Made by a program: the position numbers and the translations under genes
NCBI RefSeq assembly: GCF_011040495.1
Contig: NZ_CP049037.1
Location: 372,001 to 436,000 of the forward strand
Origin: Pseudohalocynthiibacter aestuariivivens
Lineage (GTDB): Bacteria; Pseudomonadota; Alphaproteobacteria; Rhodobacterales; Rhodobacteraceae
Length of the DNA: 64,000 nt
Direction of reading: 5' to 3'
Shown: piece by piece, positions 44,396-53,549 of the stretch
Numbering within the stretch: position 1 is the first letter of the stretch
Layout: every line of letters starts with the position of its first letter
The notes under the pieces: model-generated
Told to the model about the DNA's origin: nothing
Databases searched by the model: none
Seen by the model: only the letters and a program-made list of their open reading frames with translations

Positions 44396-45487
44396 ATGGC
44401 CTATACGATTAAAGAGATTGCGCAGGCACTCGGGGCGACAGCCTTGGGTGCCTGTGACATTGAAATCGACCGCGTCGCAGAGCCGGCAGAGGCCGGACCG
44501 CGCGACCTGGCGCTGGCCACCAAACCCGCCTATGCCGAGGCGCTGCCAAGGGGGGGCGCAGTGGCGGCGATCCTCTGGGAAGGGGCCGATTGGCAGGCGT
44601 TGGGGCTGAAGGCCGCGATTCTACCGCCGCGCCCTCGCTTCGCCATGTCAGCACTCACCGCGATGATGGACCCCGGAGAGGGCTGGGAGGATGGCATTCA
44701 TCCCTCTGCGGTCATTGATCCCAGCGCCGAACTGGGCGCGCGCGTTCATGTTGGGCCACTGGCTGTTATCGGCGCGCGGGCGCGTATCGGTGACGATACC
44801 CGGATTGGCCCGCATGTCAGCATCGGGGCGGATGCGACAATCGGCGCGAATGGCCAAATCCGCGAAGGCGCACGTATCGCGGCGCGTGTATGTATCGGCG
44901 CGCATGTGATCATCCACCCCGGCGCGGTTCTGGGGGGGGACGGGTTCAGCTTTGTCACCGCCGAGGTATCAGCCGCCGAAAAGGTCCGCGAAACACTGGG
45001 CGATCAGAGCGAGGCAAAAGCACAGCCTTACTCTCGTATTCACAGTCTTGGATCGGTCCGGATCGGTGACGAGGTTGAGATTGGGGCGAATACGGTGATC
45101 GACCGCGGCACGATCCGCGATACGGTCATCGGAGACCGAACCAAACTCGACGCAGCCGTGATGATCGGTCATAATTGTGTCGTCGGGACAGATACCCTGA
45201 TTTGCGGCATGGTCGGGCTGGCGGGGTCGGTGACGGTCGGCAATCACGTGGTTCTGGGTGGACGTGCGGCGGTGGCTGACAACACCTTCATCGGGGATCG
45301 AGCGATCATCGGCGGCGGCTCTGGCGTGATCAGCAATGTGCCCGCAGGGCGCGCAATGATGGGGTATCCGGCGGTAAAGATGGATAGCCATGTGGAGATG
45401 TACAAAGGCATGCGACGTCTGACGCGTCTTTTTGCTGACGTGGCGGAGATCAAGAAAGCGGTTTTCAAGCCAAAGCAGAGCGACTAA
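44396..45487 (+). CDS. lpxD: UDP-3-O-acylglucosamine N-acyltransferase
   Basis: Third step of lipid A synthesis, N-acylating UDP-3-O-acylglucosamine from acyl-ACP. 363 residues: an N-terminal uridine-binding domain (TIKEIAQALGATALG) then a left-handed beta-helix of hexapeptide repeats. The catalytic His is in MIGHNCVVG. It lies away from the lpxA-lpxB cluster and directly before a dedicated acp-KAS pair. The start is MAYTIKEIA; the longer frame overlaps the previous gene. Confidence 0.95.
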   Translation: MAYTIKEIAQALGATALGACDIEIDRVAEPAEAGPRDLALATKPAYAEALPRGGAVAAILWEGADWQALGLKAAILPPRPRFAMSALTAMMDPGEGWEDGIHPSAVIDPSAELGARVHVGPLAVIGARARIGDDTRIGPHVSIGADATIGANGQIREGARIAARVCIGAHVIIHPGAVLGGDGFSFVTAEVSAAEKVRETLGDQSEAKAQPYSRIHSLGSVRIGDEVEIGANTVIDRGTIRDTVIGDRTKLDAAVMIGHNCVVGTDTLICGMVGLAGSVTVGNHVVLGGRAAVADNTFIGDRAIIGGGSGVISNVPAGRAMMGYPAVKMDSHVEMYKGMRRLTRLFADVAEIKKAVFKPKQSD

Positions 45488-45641
45488 AGCGTTTCTGCAT
45501 CTGGACGATATGTCGTGCTATACAAGGCAATAGCCGCGACACGTTATCGCGGCAGACCCAGAGATGTCACATTACGCATCTAAAAGAATGCGGAATGCTT
45601 TAGAACAATACGGCAAGGACGCCGAAGAGGATGCAGGACAC

Positions 45642-45902
45642 ATGAGCGACATACCGGACCGGGTGATAGCCATCATCGCAGAGCAGGCTGTACTGGAGCC
45701 ATCCGATGTCACGATGTCGAGCACGCTCGAAGAACTGGGCATCGACAGCCTCGGTCTGGTCGAAAGCATTTTCGCGATCGAGGAAGAATTCGACATCAAC
45801 GTTCCGTTCAATGCCAACGAACCGACAGAGAGCGATTTTGACATCTCTACCGTTGCCAGCATCGTGGCTGGCATCACAAAGCTGGTGAAAGAGCAGTCGT
45901 GA
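45642..45902 (+). CDS. Acyl carrier protein (specialised)
   Basis: An 86-residue ACP. The phosphopantetheine serine is in GIDSLGLVESIFAIEEEF. It differs from housekeeping AcpP (DSLDTVEL type). The ATG at 45642 has AGGA six bases upstream. Its stop overlaps the ketoacyl synthase start (GTGA), so the two are a coupled module. Placement after lpxD suggests acyl chains for lipid A or another envelope lipid; this is an inference. Confidence 0.9.
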   Translation: MSDIPDRVIAIIAEQAVLEPSDVTMSSTLEELGIDSLGLVESIFAIEEEFDINVPFNANEPTESDFDISTVASIVAGITKLVKEQS

Positions 45903-47107
45903 AACGTGTTGTCATCACCGGTGCCGGCACCATCAATTCACTGGGCCATGACGTCTCCACCACGCTAGAGGCGATGCGCGAGGGCCGCTGCGGGATCGGC
46001 CCGCTGGAGTTTCGTGATGTGGAACGCCTGCAAATTCGCATTGGCGGGCAGGTGCGCGGCTACGAACCCGAGGCGCGCTTTAACCGTCAGCAGCTATCGC
46101 TTTACGATCGTTTTACACAGTTCACGCTGATTGCCGCGCGCGAGGCGATCTCGCAATCTGGTCTGGAGTTTTCCGGCGAACTGGCCGCGCGTGCCGGGGT
46201 GATCCTAGGCAATTCGGGCGGCGGCATGACCACGCTCGATGAAAATTACCGCACAGTCTATGAAGACGGTAAAAACCGGGTGCATCCGTTCGTGGTGCCC
46301 AAGCTGATGAACAACGCCGCCGCCAGTCATGTGTCGATGGAGTTCAACCTCAAAGGGCCCAGCTTTACCGTGTCCACGGCCTGTGCATCGTCCAATCATG
46401 CAATGGCGCAGGCCTTTCAGATGGTACATGGCGGCGTCACACCCGCGATGATCACCGGTGGGTCGGAGTCCATGTTGTGCTTTGGCGGCGTTAAGGCGTG
46501 GGAGGGGTTGCGCGTCATGTCCAAGGATGCCTGCCGTCCATTCTCGGCCAACCGTAATGGCATGGTACAGGGCGAGGGGGCCGGCATTTTTGTGTTCGAG
46601 GAATATGAGCACGCGAAAAAGCGTGGTGCCGAGATTCTTGCCGAAGTGATCGGTTATGCCATGTCGTCAGATGCCGCCGACATCGTGATGCCATCCAAAC
46701 AGGGCGCGGCGCGTGCCATCGCGGGGGCGATGCAGGATGCGCGCGTGAATCCCGAGGATGTCGGTTATATCAACGCGCATGGCACGGGTACGGCTGCCAA
46801 TGACAAAACCGAGAGTGCTGCGGTTGCAGACGTTTTCGGCGCACACGCGGACAAGCTGATGATGTCGTCGACCAAATCCATGCATGGTCACCTGATCGGC
46901 GGCACTGGCGCGGTTGAATTGCTGGCCTGCATCATGGCTGTGCGCGACGGCGTGATCGCACCAACGATCGGTTACGAAGAACCGGACCCGGAATGTGCGC
47001 TGGATGTTGTGCCGAACGAGGCGCGCGAGGCGCGTATCGACGTGGCGCTATCGAACGCATTCGCCTTCGGCGGGCTGAATGCTGTGCTGGCGCTGCGTGG
47101 GGTTTAG
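45899..47107 (+). CDS. Beta-ketoacyl-ACP synthase II-like (KAS)
   Basis: A condensing enzyme of 402 residues with the Cys-His-His triad: STACASSNHAM, NAHGTGTAANDKTE and STKSMHGHLIGGTGAVE. It is FabF-like but reads differently from typical FabF near the N-terminus. A GTG start overlaps the ACP stop. It likely elongates chains on its adjacent ACP. It ends at a strong terminator. Confidence 0.92.
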   Translation: MKRVVITGAGTINSLGHDVSTTLEAMREGRCGIGPLEFRDVERLQIRIGGQVRGYEPEARFNRQQLSLYDRFTQFTLIAAREAISQSGLEFSGELAARAGVILGNSGGGMTTLDENYRTVYEDGKNRVHPFVVPKLMNNAAASHVSMEFNLKGPSFTVSTACASSNHAMAQAFQMVHGGVTPAMITGGSESMLCFGGVKAWEGLRVMSKDACRPFSANRNGMVQGEGAGIFVFEEYEHAKKRGAEILAEVIGYAMSSDAADIVMPSKQGAARAIAGAMQDARVNPEDVGYINAHGTGTAANDKTESAAVADVFGAHADKLMMSSTKSMHGHLIGGTGAVELLACIMAVRDGVIAPTIGYEEPDPECALDVVPNEAREARIDVALSNAFAFGGLNAVLALRGV

Positions 47108-47147
47108 ACACAGCCGAACACGGCAGGACGTACCTGACATCGCATTC

Positions 47148-47190
47148 AAAAAATGGCCCGGCCTGAAATTTCAGAGCCGGGCCATTTTTT
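47148..47190. terminator. Bidirectional terminator between KAS gene and ialB
   Basis: AAAAAATGGCCCGGC (47148-47162) and GCCGGGCCATTTTTT (47176-47190), a perfect 15-bp stem with A and T tracts usable on both strands. Confidence 0.95.
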
Positions 47191-47216
47191 GATTTCCATC
47201 GCGGATCGCCGCGTCT

Positions 47217-47843
47217 CTAGTCCTTAAAGACTGAAACGGCGTCGAAGCCTTTGGTAAACCCGCTCAGCGACACGTTGATGCGGACCTTTTGATCCGCCGC
47301 CTGAGCGGGAACCAGCGTGATCGTCGCCTTTGCTCCGCGCTTGAACGACGCGATGTCTTCGCTCGTCAGGCCGATCTGGGCAATACAACCGGACTCGGTG
47401 CAGACACGGTAGGGATAGCTTTTGGGATTGCCGCCATCGACCGAGATTTTCAACTCTTCGGTTAGCAGCGTAAAGAGAGGCACAATGACCGTGCCGCCCG
47501 CGATTGCCGCACCCTGATCCTCGATATCGAAAATGCTGAATTCGGCGACGGGATTACCCTCTGCTTCGGTCAGCAGTTGATAGAGCTGGCAAAGATCGTC
47601 TTCTCCTTGCGTGCGAAAACAGCGCAAGCTCCAATCACCGAACGTCTCTTTGATGTATGTCGGGCTTTCGTCTTCTGACACTTCTCGGCCTGTGGAGAAC
47701 GCAGAGTCGCCCGTTGCGCTGCCTTCGGCGGCTTCTGCTGCCGTGGGTTCTTCGGGTTCCGCTGTCGTGGCCTCTTGGGCCAGAGCCGCATGACCAAGGG
47801 TCGCGGCCAGTGCAACCGCCAATATGGAAAGTGATCTGGGCAT
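47217..47843 (-). CDS. Invasion-associated locus B (IalB) family protein
   Basis: A 208-residue exported protein with a signal peptide (MPRSLSILAVALAATLGHAALAQ), an acidic low-complexity linker, and the IalB domain starting FGDWSLRCFRTQGEDDLC. Four cysteines could form disulfides. In Bartonella IalB is linked to erythrocyte invasion; in marine alphaproteobacteria the role is unknown. GGGG lies before the ATG at 47843. Confidence 0.88.
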   Translation of the reverse strand: MPRSLSILAVALAATLGHAALAQEATTAEPEEPTAAEAAEGSATGDSAFSTGREVSEDESPTYIKETFGDWSLRCFRTQGEDDLCQLYQLLTEAEGNPVAEFSIFDIEDQGAAIAGGTVIVPLFTLLTEELKISVDGGNPKSYPYRVCTESGCIAQIGLTSEDIASFKRGAKATITLVPAQAADQKVRINVSLSGFTKGFDAVSVFKD

Positions 47844-48003
47844 AGTGTCCCCGTCTATCATTTAAAGTCAGTGGCGATCTAACATGTTGCGTCGCCAGTG
47901 TCAGGAATAAATCGCAGACCGCTTGACGCCGCAAGGCGGAATTCTGCTGCCTGTTCTCAATAGCGGCTGAATAAAGACCATAGTAAACGCGACAGTCGGC
48001 GGG

Positions 48004-48071
48004 CAAAGAAAAGGGGCCTCGACGGCCCCTTCTCGCGTTTTCTCCCTGCCGGACATGGCCGACTAAATATT
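48004..48071 (-). ncRNA. Candidate small RNA A
   Basis: TTGACG on the minus strand (48101-48106) with a 17-base spacer to TAGCGT could start a transcript near 48071. It would end at the hairpin AAGGGGCC/GGCCCCTT (48011-48018 / 48024-48031) with TTCTTT. No Rfam family is recognised. Confidence 0.3.
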
Positions 48072-48133
48072 AGATGGACGCTAGGACAGAATGGAATCAT
48101 CGTCAACAGCCAAAATATCGGCAATCGGAACCG

Positions 48134-48213
48134 AAAAAAGGCCGCACCCGAGGGCGCGACCAGTCTGACAGGGAGGAAGTCGCCCCAGACACCAAGAGGA
48201 CATGCGGCATCGG
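48134..48213 (-). ncRNA. Candidate small RNA B
   Basis: A minus-strand TATAAA (-10 at 48220-48225) could start a transcript of about 80 bases. It ends at a 10-bp stem (48140-48149 with 48152-48161) and six T residues (48134-48139). The middle contains CUUCCUCCCUG, complementary to ribosome-binding sites, and GCGAC/GUCGC could present it in a loop. No family is recognised. Confidence 0.35.
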
Positions 48214-48249
48214 GACTGTTTTATACTGGCGGGGAGTGGTTAATTAAGT

Positions 48250-49833
48250 ATGGTCTATGCGCGCGATGGGCATAATTCTGGGGGCATAGCATTGGAAAAC
48301 AAGGTCTTTATCGGCGGCGGCGGGCCGGAATACGGTGAAAAGCAAGGACTGCGCCTTGACTACGCCAACCGTCACGGGCTGATTGCCGGGGCCACCGGTA
48401 CCGGCAAGACCGTCACGCTGCAAATTCTCGCAGAAGGGTTCTCGGCGGCGGGCGTCCCTGTATTCCTGTCGGATGTAAAGGGCGACCTGTCGGGGCTGGC
48501 AGAAGCCGGCAGCGTCGATTTCAAGTTGCACGACGCGTTCACCAGTCGCGCTGCCAAGATCGGTTTTACTGATTACAGCTATCAATCGTTCCCCGTCACA
48601 TTCTGGGACCTTTTCGGCCAACAGGGCCACCCTGTCAGAACCACGGTGGCCGAAATGGGGCCCTTGCTGCTCAGCCGTCTGATGGAATTGACCGACGCCC
48701 AAGAGGGCATCATGAACATCGCCTTTCGCGTGGCCGACGAGGACGGCATGCCGCTGCTGGACCTCAAGGATTTGCAGGCACTGCTGGTCTGGATTGGCGA
48801 GAACCGCGATGCGCTTTCGCTACGCTACGGGAACGTCTCGCCGCAATCCGTGGGCGCGATCCAGCGCCAGTTGATGGTGCTCGAAAATCAGGGCGGTAGC
48901 GCGCTGTTTGGTGAACCCGCGCTGGAACTGGCCGATCTGATCCGCACCGATCCGGATGGCCGGGGCCGCATCAATATCCTCGCGTCTGACAAGCTAATGG
49001 GCGCGCCGCGCCTCTACGCCACGTTCCTGCTGTGGTTGCTTAGCGAACTGTTCGAGACGCTGCCCGAAGTGGGCGACCCGGACAAACCCAAGCTGGTCTT
49101 TTTCTTTGACGAGGCGCATCTGCTGTTCGACGATGCGCCAAAGGCGCTGGTGGACAAGGTCGAGCAGGTCGCGCGCCTGATCCGGTCCAAGGGGGTAGGT
49201 GTCTATTTCATCACCCAAAATCCTGATGATGTACCCGAGGATATTCTGGGGCAGTTGGGCAACCGGATACAGCATGCCCTGCGCGCCTTTACCGCGCGCG
49301 ATCGCAAGGCGCTGAAACGCGCTGCCGAAACCTATCGCCCCAACGCGCGCTTTAGCACCGTTGACGCGATCCGGGACGTCGGCACAGGCGAGGCCGTGAC
49401 CTCGATGCTCGAATCCAAGGGCGCGCCCGGCGTCGTCGAGCGCACACTGATCCGACCGCCATCGTCGAAACTGGGGCCAATCGACACCGCCCACCGGCAA
49501 AAACTGATGGAAACCTCTCCTATCGCGGGCAAATATGAGGCGTTGATCGACCGCCGGTCTGCCTATGAGATCCTCAAGGGGCGGGCTGAAACAGCTGCAC
49601 GCGAAGCACAAACCGCCGAAGAAGCGGCGGATGAACAAAGTACCGCAGAACGCGAATTCAATGCAGGGCGTCGCTACTCGGGTAAGCGCGTGACCAGATC
49701 CAGCTCTCGTGACGAAGGGTTCGGCACCCAGTTCGGCAAGGCCATCAGCGGTGCCGTGATCAAGGAAATGAAAGGGACCACCGGCCGCCGTATCGTGCGC
49801 GGTATCCTCGGCGGGCTGTTTAAGGGACGTTGA
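48250..49833 (+). CDS. HerA/YjgR-type ATPase (DUF853)
   Basis: A 527-residue P-loop ATPase of the helicase HerA-like group. Walker A is AGATGTGKTVTLQ, Walker B LVFFFDEAHLLFDD, followed by the sensor-like YFITQNPDDVPEDILGQLGN. The C-terminus is rich in Ala/Glu then Arg. Homologues tend to start at a position equal to the TTG at 48292 (MENKVFIGGGG), preceded by GGGGG; the ATG at 48250 is an alternative. Function is unknown; it may act in DNA processing or export. Confidence 0.88.
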   Translation: MVYARDGHNSGGIALENKVFIGGGGPEYGEKQGLRLDYANRHGLIAGATGTGKTVTLQILAEGFSAAGVPVFLSDVKGDLSGLAEAGSVDFKLHDAFTSRAAKIGFTDYSYQSFPVTFWDLFGQQGHPVRTTVAEMGPLLLSRLMELTDAQEGIMNIAFRVADEDGMPLLDLKDLQALLVWIGENRDALSLRYGNVSPQSVGAIQRQLMVLENQGGSALFGEPALELADLIRTDPDGRGRINILASDKLMGAPRLYATFLLWLLSELFETLPEVGDPDKPKLVFFFDEAHLLFDDAPKALVDKVEQVARLIRSKGVGVYFITQNPDDVPEDILGQLGNRIQHALRAFTARDRKALKRAAETYRPNARFSTVDAIRDVGTGEAVTSMLESKGAPGVVERTLIRPPSSKLGPIDTAHRQKLMETSPIAGKYEALIDRRSAYEILKGRAETAAREAQTAEEAADEQSTAEREFNAGRRYSGKRVTRSSSRDEGFGTQFGKAISGAVIKEMKGTTGRRIVRGILGGLFKGR

Positions 49834-49908
49834 GAAATCCGATCCTGACGGGCAAGGCCGATACCGGGATGTGGCACTGAGCCAACGTAGAGATCTAGGG
49901 CAGGGTGG

Positions 49909-50112
49909 TTAGCCACCGGCTCCCATAGCGGCGCCCAGAATCAATGCAACGGTCAGCAGGGCGATCATGCCCTGCACATCACCATTGCTGCTTTGCACCG
50001 CCGCTTCGGCCACCACTTCGGACGTCACGATCGGGTCAGACAGGCTACCGGATACTGCTGGAGTTGCAGCGAGAAAAAGCACGCAACCCAAAACACAAAT
50101 AGAATTTTTCAC
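49909..50112 (-). CDS. Small exported/membrane protein, unknown
   Basis: 67 residues from a GTG (VKNSICVLGC) with GGGGGAAA ahead. It has a signal-like N-terminus (VLGCVLFLAATPAVS), a polar middle (LSDPIVTSEVVAEA), and a second hydrophobic segment ending GAAMGAGG. No family is recognised. It is convergent with the HerA-type gene and divergent from the HU-like gene. Confidence 0.55.
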   Translation of the reverse strand: MKNSICVLGCVLFLAATPAVSGSLSDPIVTSEVVAEAAVQSSNGDVQGMIALLTVALILGAAMGAGG

Positions 50113-50240
50113 AATATTTCCCCCAGAAATTTGTGTTGCCATTTTATCTGCGCACCCGCAGCCACGTCAACTGTCCGCTGGCTATTCGGGGGCATTCCTC
50201 CTAATCTGTTTCCAGAGCAGAAACAATGGGGGCAAACACA

Positions 50241-50717
50241 ATGACAACCCGTACCAAATCGACAGCTGAGGGCACCACGAAGGCGAAATCACCGTCTCGG
50301 TCCAAAAATCCGAAACCGCCCGCCAAGGCGCGACTGAATCCCGGTGTTCCTAAACCACCGGGGGTAAAACCTGTAAAACGCGCGGATCGCGGGTCCGTTG
50401 TAGCGGCATCGCCTGTGGTGACAGAGCCAGCAGCAGATCTTGAGATGAAAAAGCAAGAGCTTTTGGCCAAGGTTGTTGAACGTTCCGACATCAAGAAAAA
50501 ATATGCCAAACCGGTCGTAGAGGCGATGATTGCCGTTCTCGGAGAGGCACTGGCCGAAGGGCGCGAACTTAACCTGCAACCCTTGGGCAAGCTGAAACAT
50601 AATCGCACCAAGGAAACCCCGACCGCCCGAATTATCGTCGCCAAGATACGCCAGAAAAAACCGCGTGCAGCGGGCGCGCTGGACGTGAAAGAGAGTGTTG
50701 CAGACACGACTGACTGA
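50241..50717 (+). CDS. HU-family-like DNA-binding protein with basic N-terminal tail
   Basis: 158 residues. The first ~75 are Lys/Pro/Ser-rich and disordered-looking, and the rest resembles HU/IHF (ELLAKVVERSDIKKKYAKPV, AVLGEALAEGRELNLQPLGK then a beta-arm with Arg/Lys). It may compact DNA. The ATG at 50241 or the one at 50226 may be used. The gene lies directly before tRNA-Val. Confidence 0.75.
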   Translation: MTTRTKSTAEGTTKAKSPSRSKNPKPPAKARLNPGVPKPPGVKPVKRADRGSVVAASPVVTEPAADLEMKKQELLAKVVERSDIKKKYAKPVVEAMIAVLGEALAEGRELNLQPLGKLKHNRTKETPTARIIVAKIRQKKPRAAGALDVKESVADTTD

Positions 50718-50735
50718 CGCTAAACAACGCGCGGC

Positions 50736-50810
50736 GGGTGATTAGCTCAGTGGTAGAGCGCTTCGTTCACATCGAAGATGTCAGGAGTTCGAATCTCTTA
50801 TCACCCACCA
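50736..50810 (+). tRNA. tRNA-Val (CAC)
   Basis: Full cloverleaf: acceptor GGGTGAT/ATCACCC, D arm AGCTCAGTGGTAGAGC, anticodon stem CTTCG/CGAAG around TTCACAT (anticodon CAC), T arm GGAGTTCGAATCTCT, encoded CCA. 75 bases. Confidence 0.96.
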
Positions 50811-50965
50811 AAGGTATCTCGCCCCGCGAAATGCCCGGCTCTTCAACCACCCACCATTTAGCGGCAGGCGTTTCGCCTCGCGGAATGCCGAGAGCGGGTG
50901 AAAACCACCTGTTATACGCATACGTCGCCAAGTTCTGCGCGCTACCAATATGAAAGACTGGTCTC

Positions 50966-51535
50966 TTGCCTGATTATCCCGATATCTGGTTTCTGCGACA
51001 TGGCCAAACACTGTGGAACCTTGAAGGTCGCATTCAGGGGCGACTGGATTCCGACCTGACCGCGCTGGGCAGGGCGCAGGCTGCACAGCAGGCCACGCTC
51101 ATCGCGCCGATTGTACCGCGCGTTCTGGCCGCTGGCGGCGCGGTTTACGTCTCGCCGCTGGGGCGTGCGCAGGCGACGGCCGAGATTGCAATGCCGGGCA
51201 CCACGTTCGAGATATCACAGGACTTGGCAGAGGTGGGCACCGGCGACTGGGAGGGATGCCTGAAATCGGAATTGCCACATGCTGGCACAGATCTGGACAT
51301 CTACGCCGCCGCACCGGGCGGAGAAGGCTTCGACGAACTAGAGGCCCGCGTGCGTCGGTTTCTGGACCGCCTGCGTGCGCCCGCCATCGTCGTATCTCAC
51401 GGGCTGTTGGGGCAGGTGATGCGCGGCCTGATCTGCAATCTGGATCGCCCGGCGATGGCCACCCTCCCCAACCGGCAGGGATGCGTCTTTTTGTTGAGCA
51501 ACGGTAAAGAAACACTGCTGGAGACACCGCAGTAG
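50966..51535 (+). CDS. Histidine phosphatase family protein
   Basis: A 189-residue phosphoglycerate-mutase-like phosphatase. The catalytic RHGQTLWN is near residue 11, the acid region is VGTGDWEG, and the second His is in IVVSHGLLGQVMRG. It begins with TTG at 50966; no in-frame ATG is available upstream and the ribosome site is weak. The substrate is unknown. It lies between two tRNA-Val genes. Confidence 0.88.
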   Translation: MPDYPDIWFLRHGQTLWNLEGRIQGRLDSDLTALGRAQAAQQATLIAPIVPRVLAAGGAVYVSPLGRAQATAEIAMPGTTFEISQDLAEVGTGDWEGCLKSELPHAGTDLDIYAAAPGGEGFDELEARVRRFLDRLRAPAIVVSHGLLGQVMRGLICNLDRPAMATLPNRQGCVFLLSNGKETLLETPQ

Positions 51536-51617
51536 CGACGACTACGCCGGCAGAATACACAGAATTCAACAGACCCTCTTGCGCGGCGTGGCGTGTCCCG
51601 TTAAGAGGCGCATGGCA

Positions 51618-51693
<76 letters not shown>

Positions 51694-51935
51694 AGCGCCT
51701 TTCGCATAGCAAAAGACTGGTCCCCCCGAACACCCACGACCAGTGACACGCGTTTCGCATAGCAAAATGCCGCGAGCGAGATCGCAGACCGACCTGTTTC
51801 TGATGGTCCCGAGGCGAACGCAGATCGCACTGACGCAATACCGACGTTTTACCGACGTGATACCGGCCTCTGCGCTTGACGCCGCTGCGCGCCGCCACTA
51901 AACCCTTCTAACGCTCCGAACAGAGCGCGCAGTGG

Positions 51936-52012
51936 GCGGTTGTAGCTCAGTTGGTTAGAGTACCGGCCTGTCACGCCGGGGGTCGCGGGTTCGAGCCCCG
52001 TCAACCGCGCCA
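51936..52012 (+). tRNA. tRNA-Asp (GTC), copy 1
   Basis: Acceptor GCGGTTG/CAACCGC, anticodon stem CCGGC/GCCGG around CTGTCAC (anticodon GTC), T arm CGGGTTCGAGCCCCG, encoded CCA. 77 bases. Confidence 0.97.
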
Positions 52013-52160
52013 CCGCTGCATTTTCAGACATTCAGGTGTTTTCCAACGACGTGGTTCATTCCGTATTGGCGCGCGATTCAAAAATCGCACCGTCATACGG
52101 CTTTTATCTGCTTTGGGGCATTGACTGGCCTGCGCGCTTGGCCTAATCCACCCCTCACGC

Positions 52161-52237
52161 GCGGTTGTAGCTCAGTTGGTTAGAGTACCGGCCTGTCACG
52201 CCGGGGGTCGCGGGTTCGAGCCCCGTCAACCGCGCCA
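52161..52237 (+). tRNA. tRNA-Asp (GTC), copy 2
   Basis: Identical over all 77 bases to the copy 225 bases upstream, with unrelated sequence between. GTC anticodon, encoded CCA. Its G34 is the queuosine position that gluQRS would glutamylate. Confidence 0.97.
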
Positions 52238-52253
52238 CTTTCCCCGTTGCTTT

Positions 52254-52436
52254 CTATGGCTTGTAACCACGATGCACATCGCGGTTCGGCGTCAAGGCGT
52301 CTGGCCAGCCATAGAAATGTTCATACGCCGCCAGCGCGAGGCACAGGACAACGATCCCCAGTACGAACTTGACCTTTGCCGGACTGGGTGGGTTCTGCGC
52401 CCAGCGGGCCATTTTGAGCAACCAACGGGTATTCAT
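52254..52436 (-). CDS. Small single-span membrane protein, unknown
   Basis: 60 residues starting MNTRWLLKMARWAQ. One hydrophobic span (VKFVLGIVVLCLALAAYEHF) lies between a basic N-terminus and a polar tail. It starts 10 bases after the hpt stop, so it is probably co-transcribed. No family is recognised. Confidence 0.65.
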   Translation of the reverse strand: MNTRWLLKMARWAQNPPSPAKVKFVLGIVVLCLALAAYEHFYGWPDALTPNRDVHRGYKP

Positions 52437-52446
52437 GGCGCAGGTG

Positions 52447-52989
52447 TCACGTCCCGGTAAACCGCACCTTGCCGATATAGGGCAGGTTGCGGTTACGTTG
52501 TGCATAATCAATCCCATAACCGACAACGAATTCGTCGGGTATTTCGAACCCGGTCCAGTCTGCCTTGATCGGCGCTTCGCGGCGCGACGGTTTGTCCAGT
52601 AATGCAATCGTCCGCAGCTTGCGTGGTTTGCGGTTGTTCAGCAGCGTCAACACATGGGCAAGCGTGTGCCCGGTATCGACGATATCCTCGACGACCAACA
52701 CATCGCGCCCTTCAATGTCGCCGCGCAAGTCTTTGAGAATACGAACTTCCCGACTACTCTCCATCGCGTTGCCATAGGAGGAGGTTTCGACAAAATCGAC
52801 CTCGACGGGCAGCGGCAATTCTCGGACCAGATCGGCAATAAAGACGAACGAGCCGCGCAGCAGTCCAACGACGACCAGCTTTTCGGTGCCTGAAAACTCC
52901 GTCTCGATCTCGCCCGCCAGTGTTTCGATCCGCGCGGCGATGGATTTGGCAGAAATCATCTGGTCGATCACGTATGGTTTGTCGCTCAT
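52447..52989 (-). CDS. hpt: Hypoxanthine phosphoribosyltransferase
   Basis: Purine salvage: hypoxanthine (and often guanine) plus PRPP to IMP/GMP. 180 residues. PRPP motif [18 protein letters not shown]; base contact region [20 protein letters not shown]; flexible loop [11 protein letters not shown]. The start MSDKPYVID at 52989 follows GGGGG; the longer frame overlaps the divergent gene. It is divergent from the ratA-like gene. Confidence 0.95.
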   Translation of the reverse strand: MSDKPYVIDQMISAKSIAARIETLAGEIETEFSGTEKLVVVGLLRGSFVFIADLVRELPLPVEVDFVETSSYGNAMESSREVRILKDLRGDIEGRDVLVVEDIVDTGHTLAHVLTLLNNRKPRKLRTIALLDKPSRREAPIKADWTGFEIPDEFVVGYGIDYAQRNRNLPYIGKVRFTGT

Positions 52990-53060
52990 GCAGCCCCCTT
53001 GAATTTCCGGGTCCAGTCTAAGACAACGTGAACTCCTGTCACGCGAAATCCGAGGCGCAA

Positions 53061-53507
53061 TTGACCAGCCACTCTGAAACCCGCCAACTGCCATACACCG
53101 CGCAGCAGATGTATGATCTGGTGGCTGATGTGGCGCATTACCCCGAGTTCCTGCCGTGGACCGCAGCCGCGCGGATACGTTCTGTCACGCCTCAGGATGA
53201 TGGGAGTGAGGTGATGACCGCTGATCTGGTGATCAGCTTCAAGGTGTTCCGCGAACGGTTCACCAGTCGCGTCGTTTTGCGCCCGGATGCGCTGACGATC
53301 GACACGGAATACTTGGATGGCCCGTTTAAGTATATGATTTCCAAGTGGGGTTTCACCGATACCGACGCTGGCTGTGATGTTTCGTTCGAAGTTGATTTCG
53401 AGTTCCGAAACCTCTTGCTGCAAAAAGCGGGTGGGCTATTTTTTTATGAGGCGATGCAACGGATCGTACGCGCATTCGAGGCGCGCGCCGACGCCCTTTA
53501 CGGCTAA
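53061..53507 (+). CDS. RatA/COQ10-family (START-like) protein
   Basis: A 148-residue polyketide-cyclase/START-fold protein. The family motif is [22 protein letters not shown], followed by LDGPFKYM and [12 protein letters not shown]10 binds ubiquinone and aids respiration; the E. coli relative is called RatA. In this group a quinone-binding role is likelier than a toxin role. The TTG at 53061 ([13 protein letters not shown] ahead) matches homologues; a GTG at 53028 is possible. Confidence 0.87.
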   Translation: MTSHSETRQLPYTAQQMYDLVADVAHYPEFLPWTAAARIRSVTPQDDGSEVMTADLVISFKVFRERFTSRVVLRPDALTIDTEYLDGPFKYMISKWGFTDTDAGCDVSFEVDFEFRNLLLQKAGGLFFYEAMQRIVRAFEARADALYG

Positions 53508-53549
53508 TTCGGCGCGCGCTGGTTCGCTCTCTATATCGAACTTGCGGCA

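Larger units (their letters stand above)
47844..48249. other. Long intergenic region with two minus-strand terminators
   Basis: 406 bases without a supportable protein gene. It holds the ialB promoter, and two terminator-like hairpins that work on the minus strand (48004-48031; 48134-48161), each preceded by possible promoter elements. A 13-codon frame with a ribosome site lies on the plus strand at 48202-48243; I do not treat it as a gene. Confidence 0.6.

Noticed and set aside
48202..48243. A 13-codon frame with AGAGG ahead, upstream of the HerA-type gene
   Set aside because: Could be a leader peptide, but no attenuator structure or codon signature supports it.
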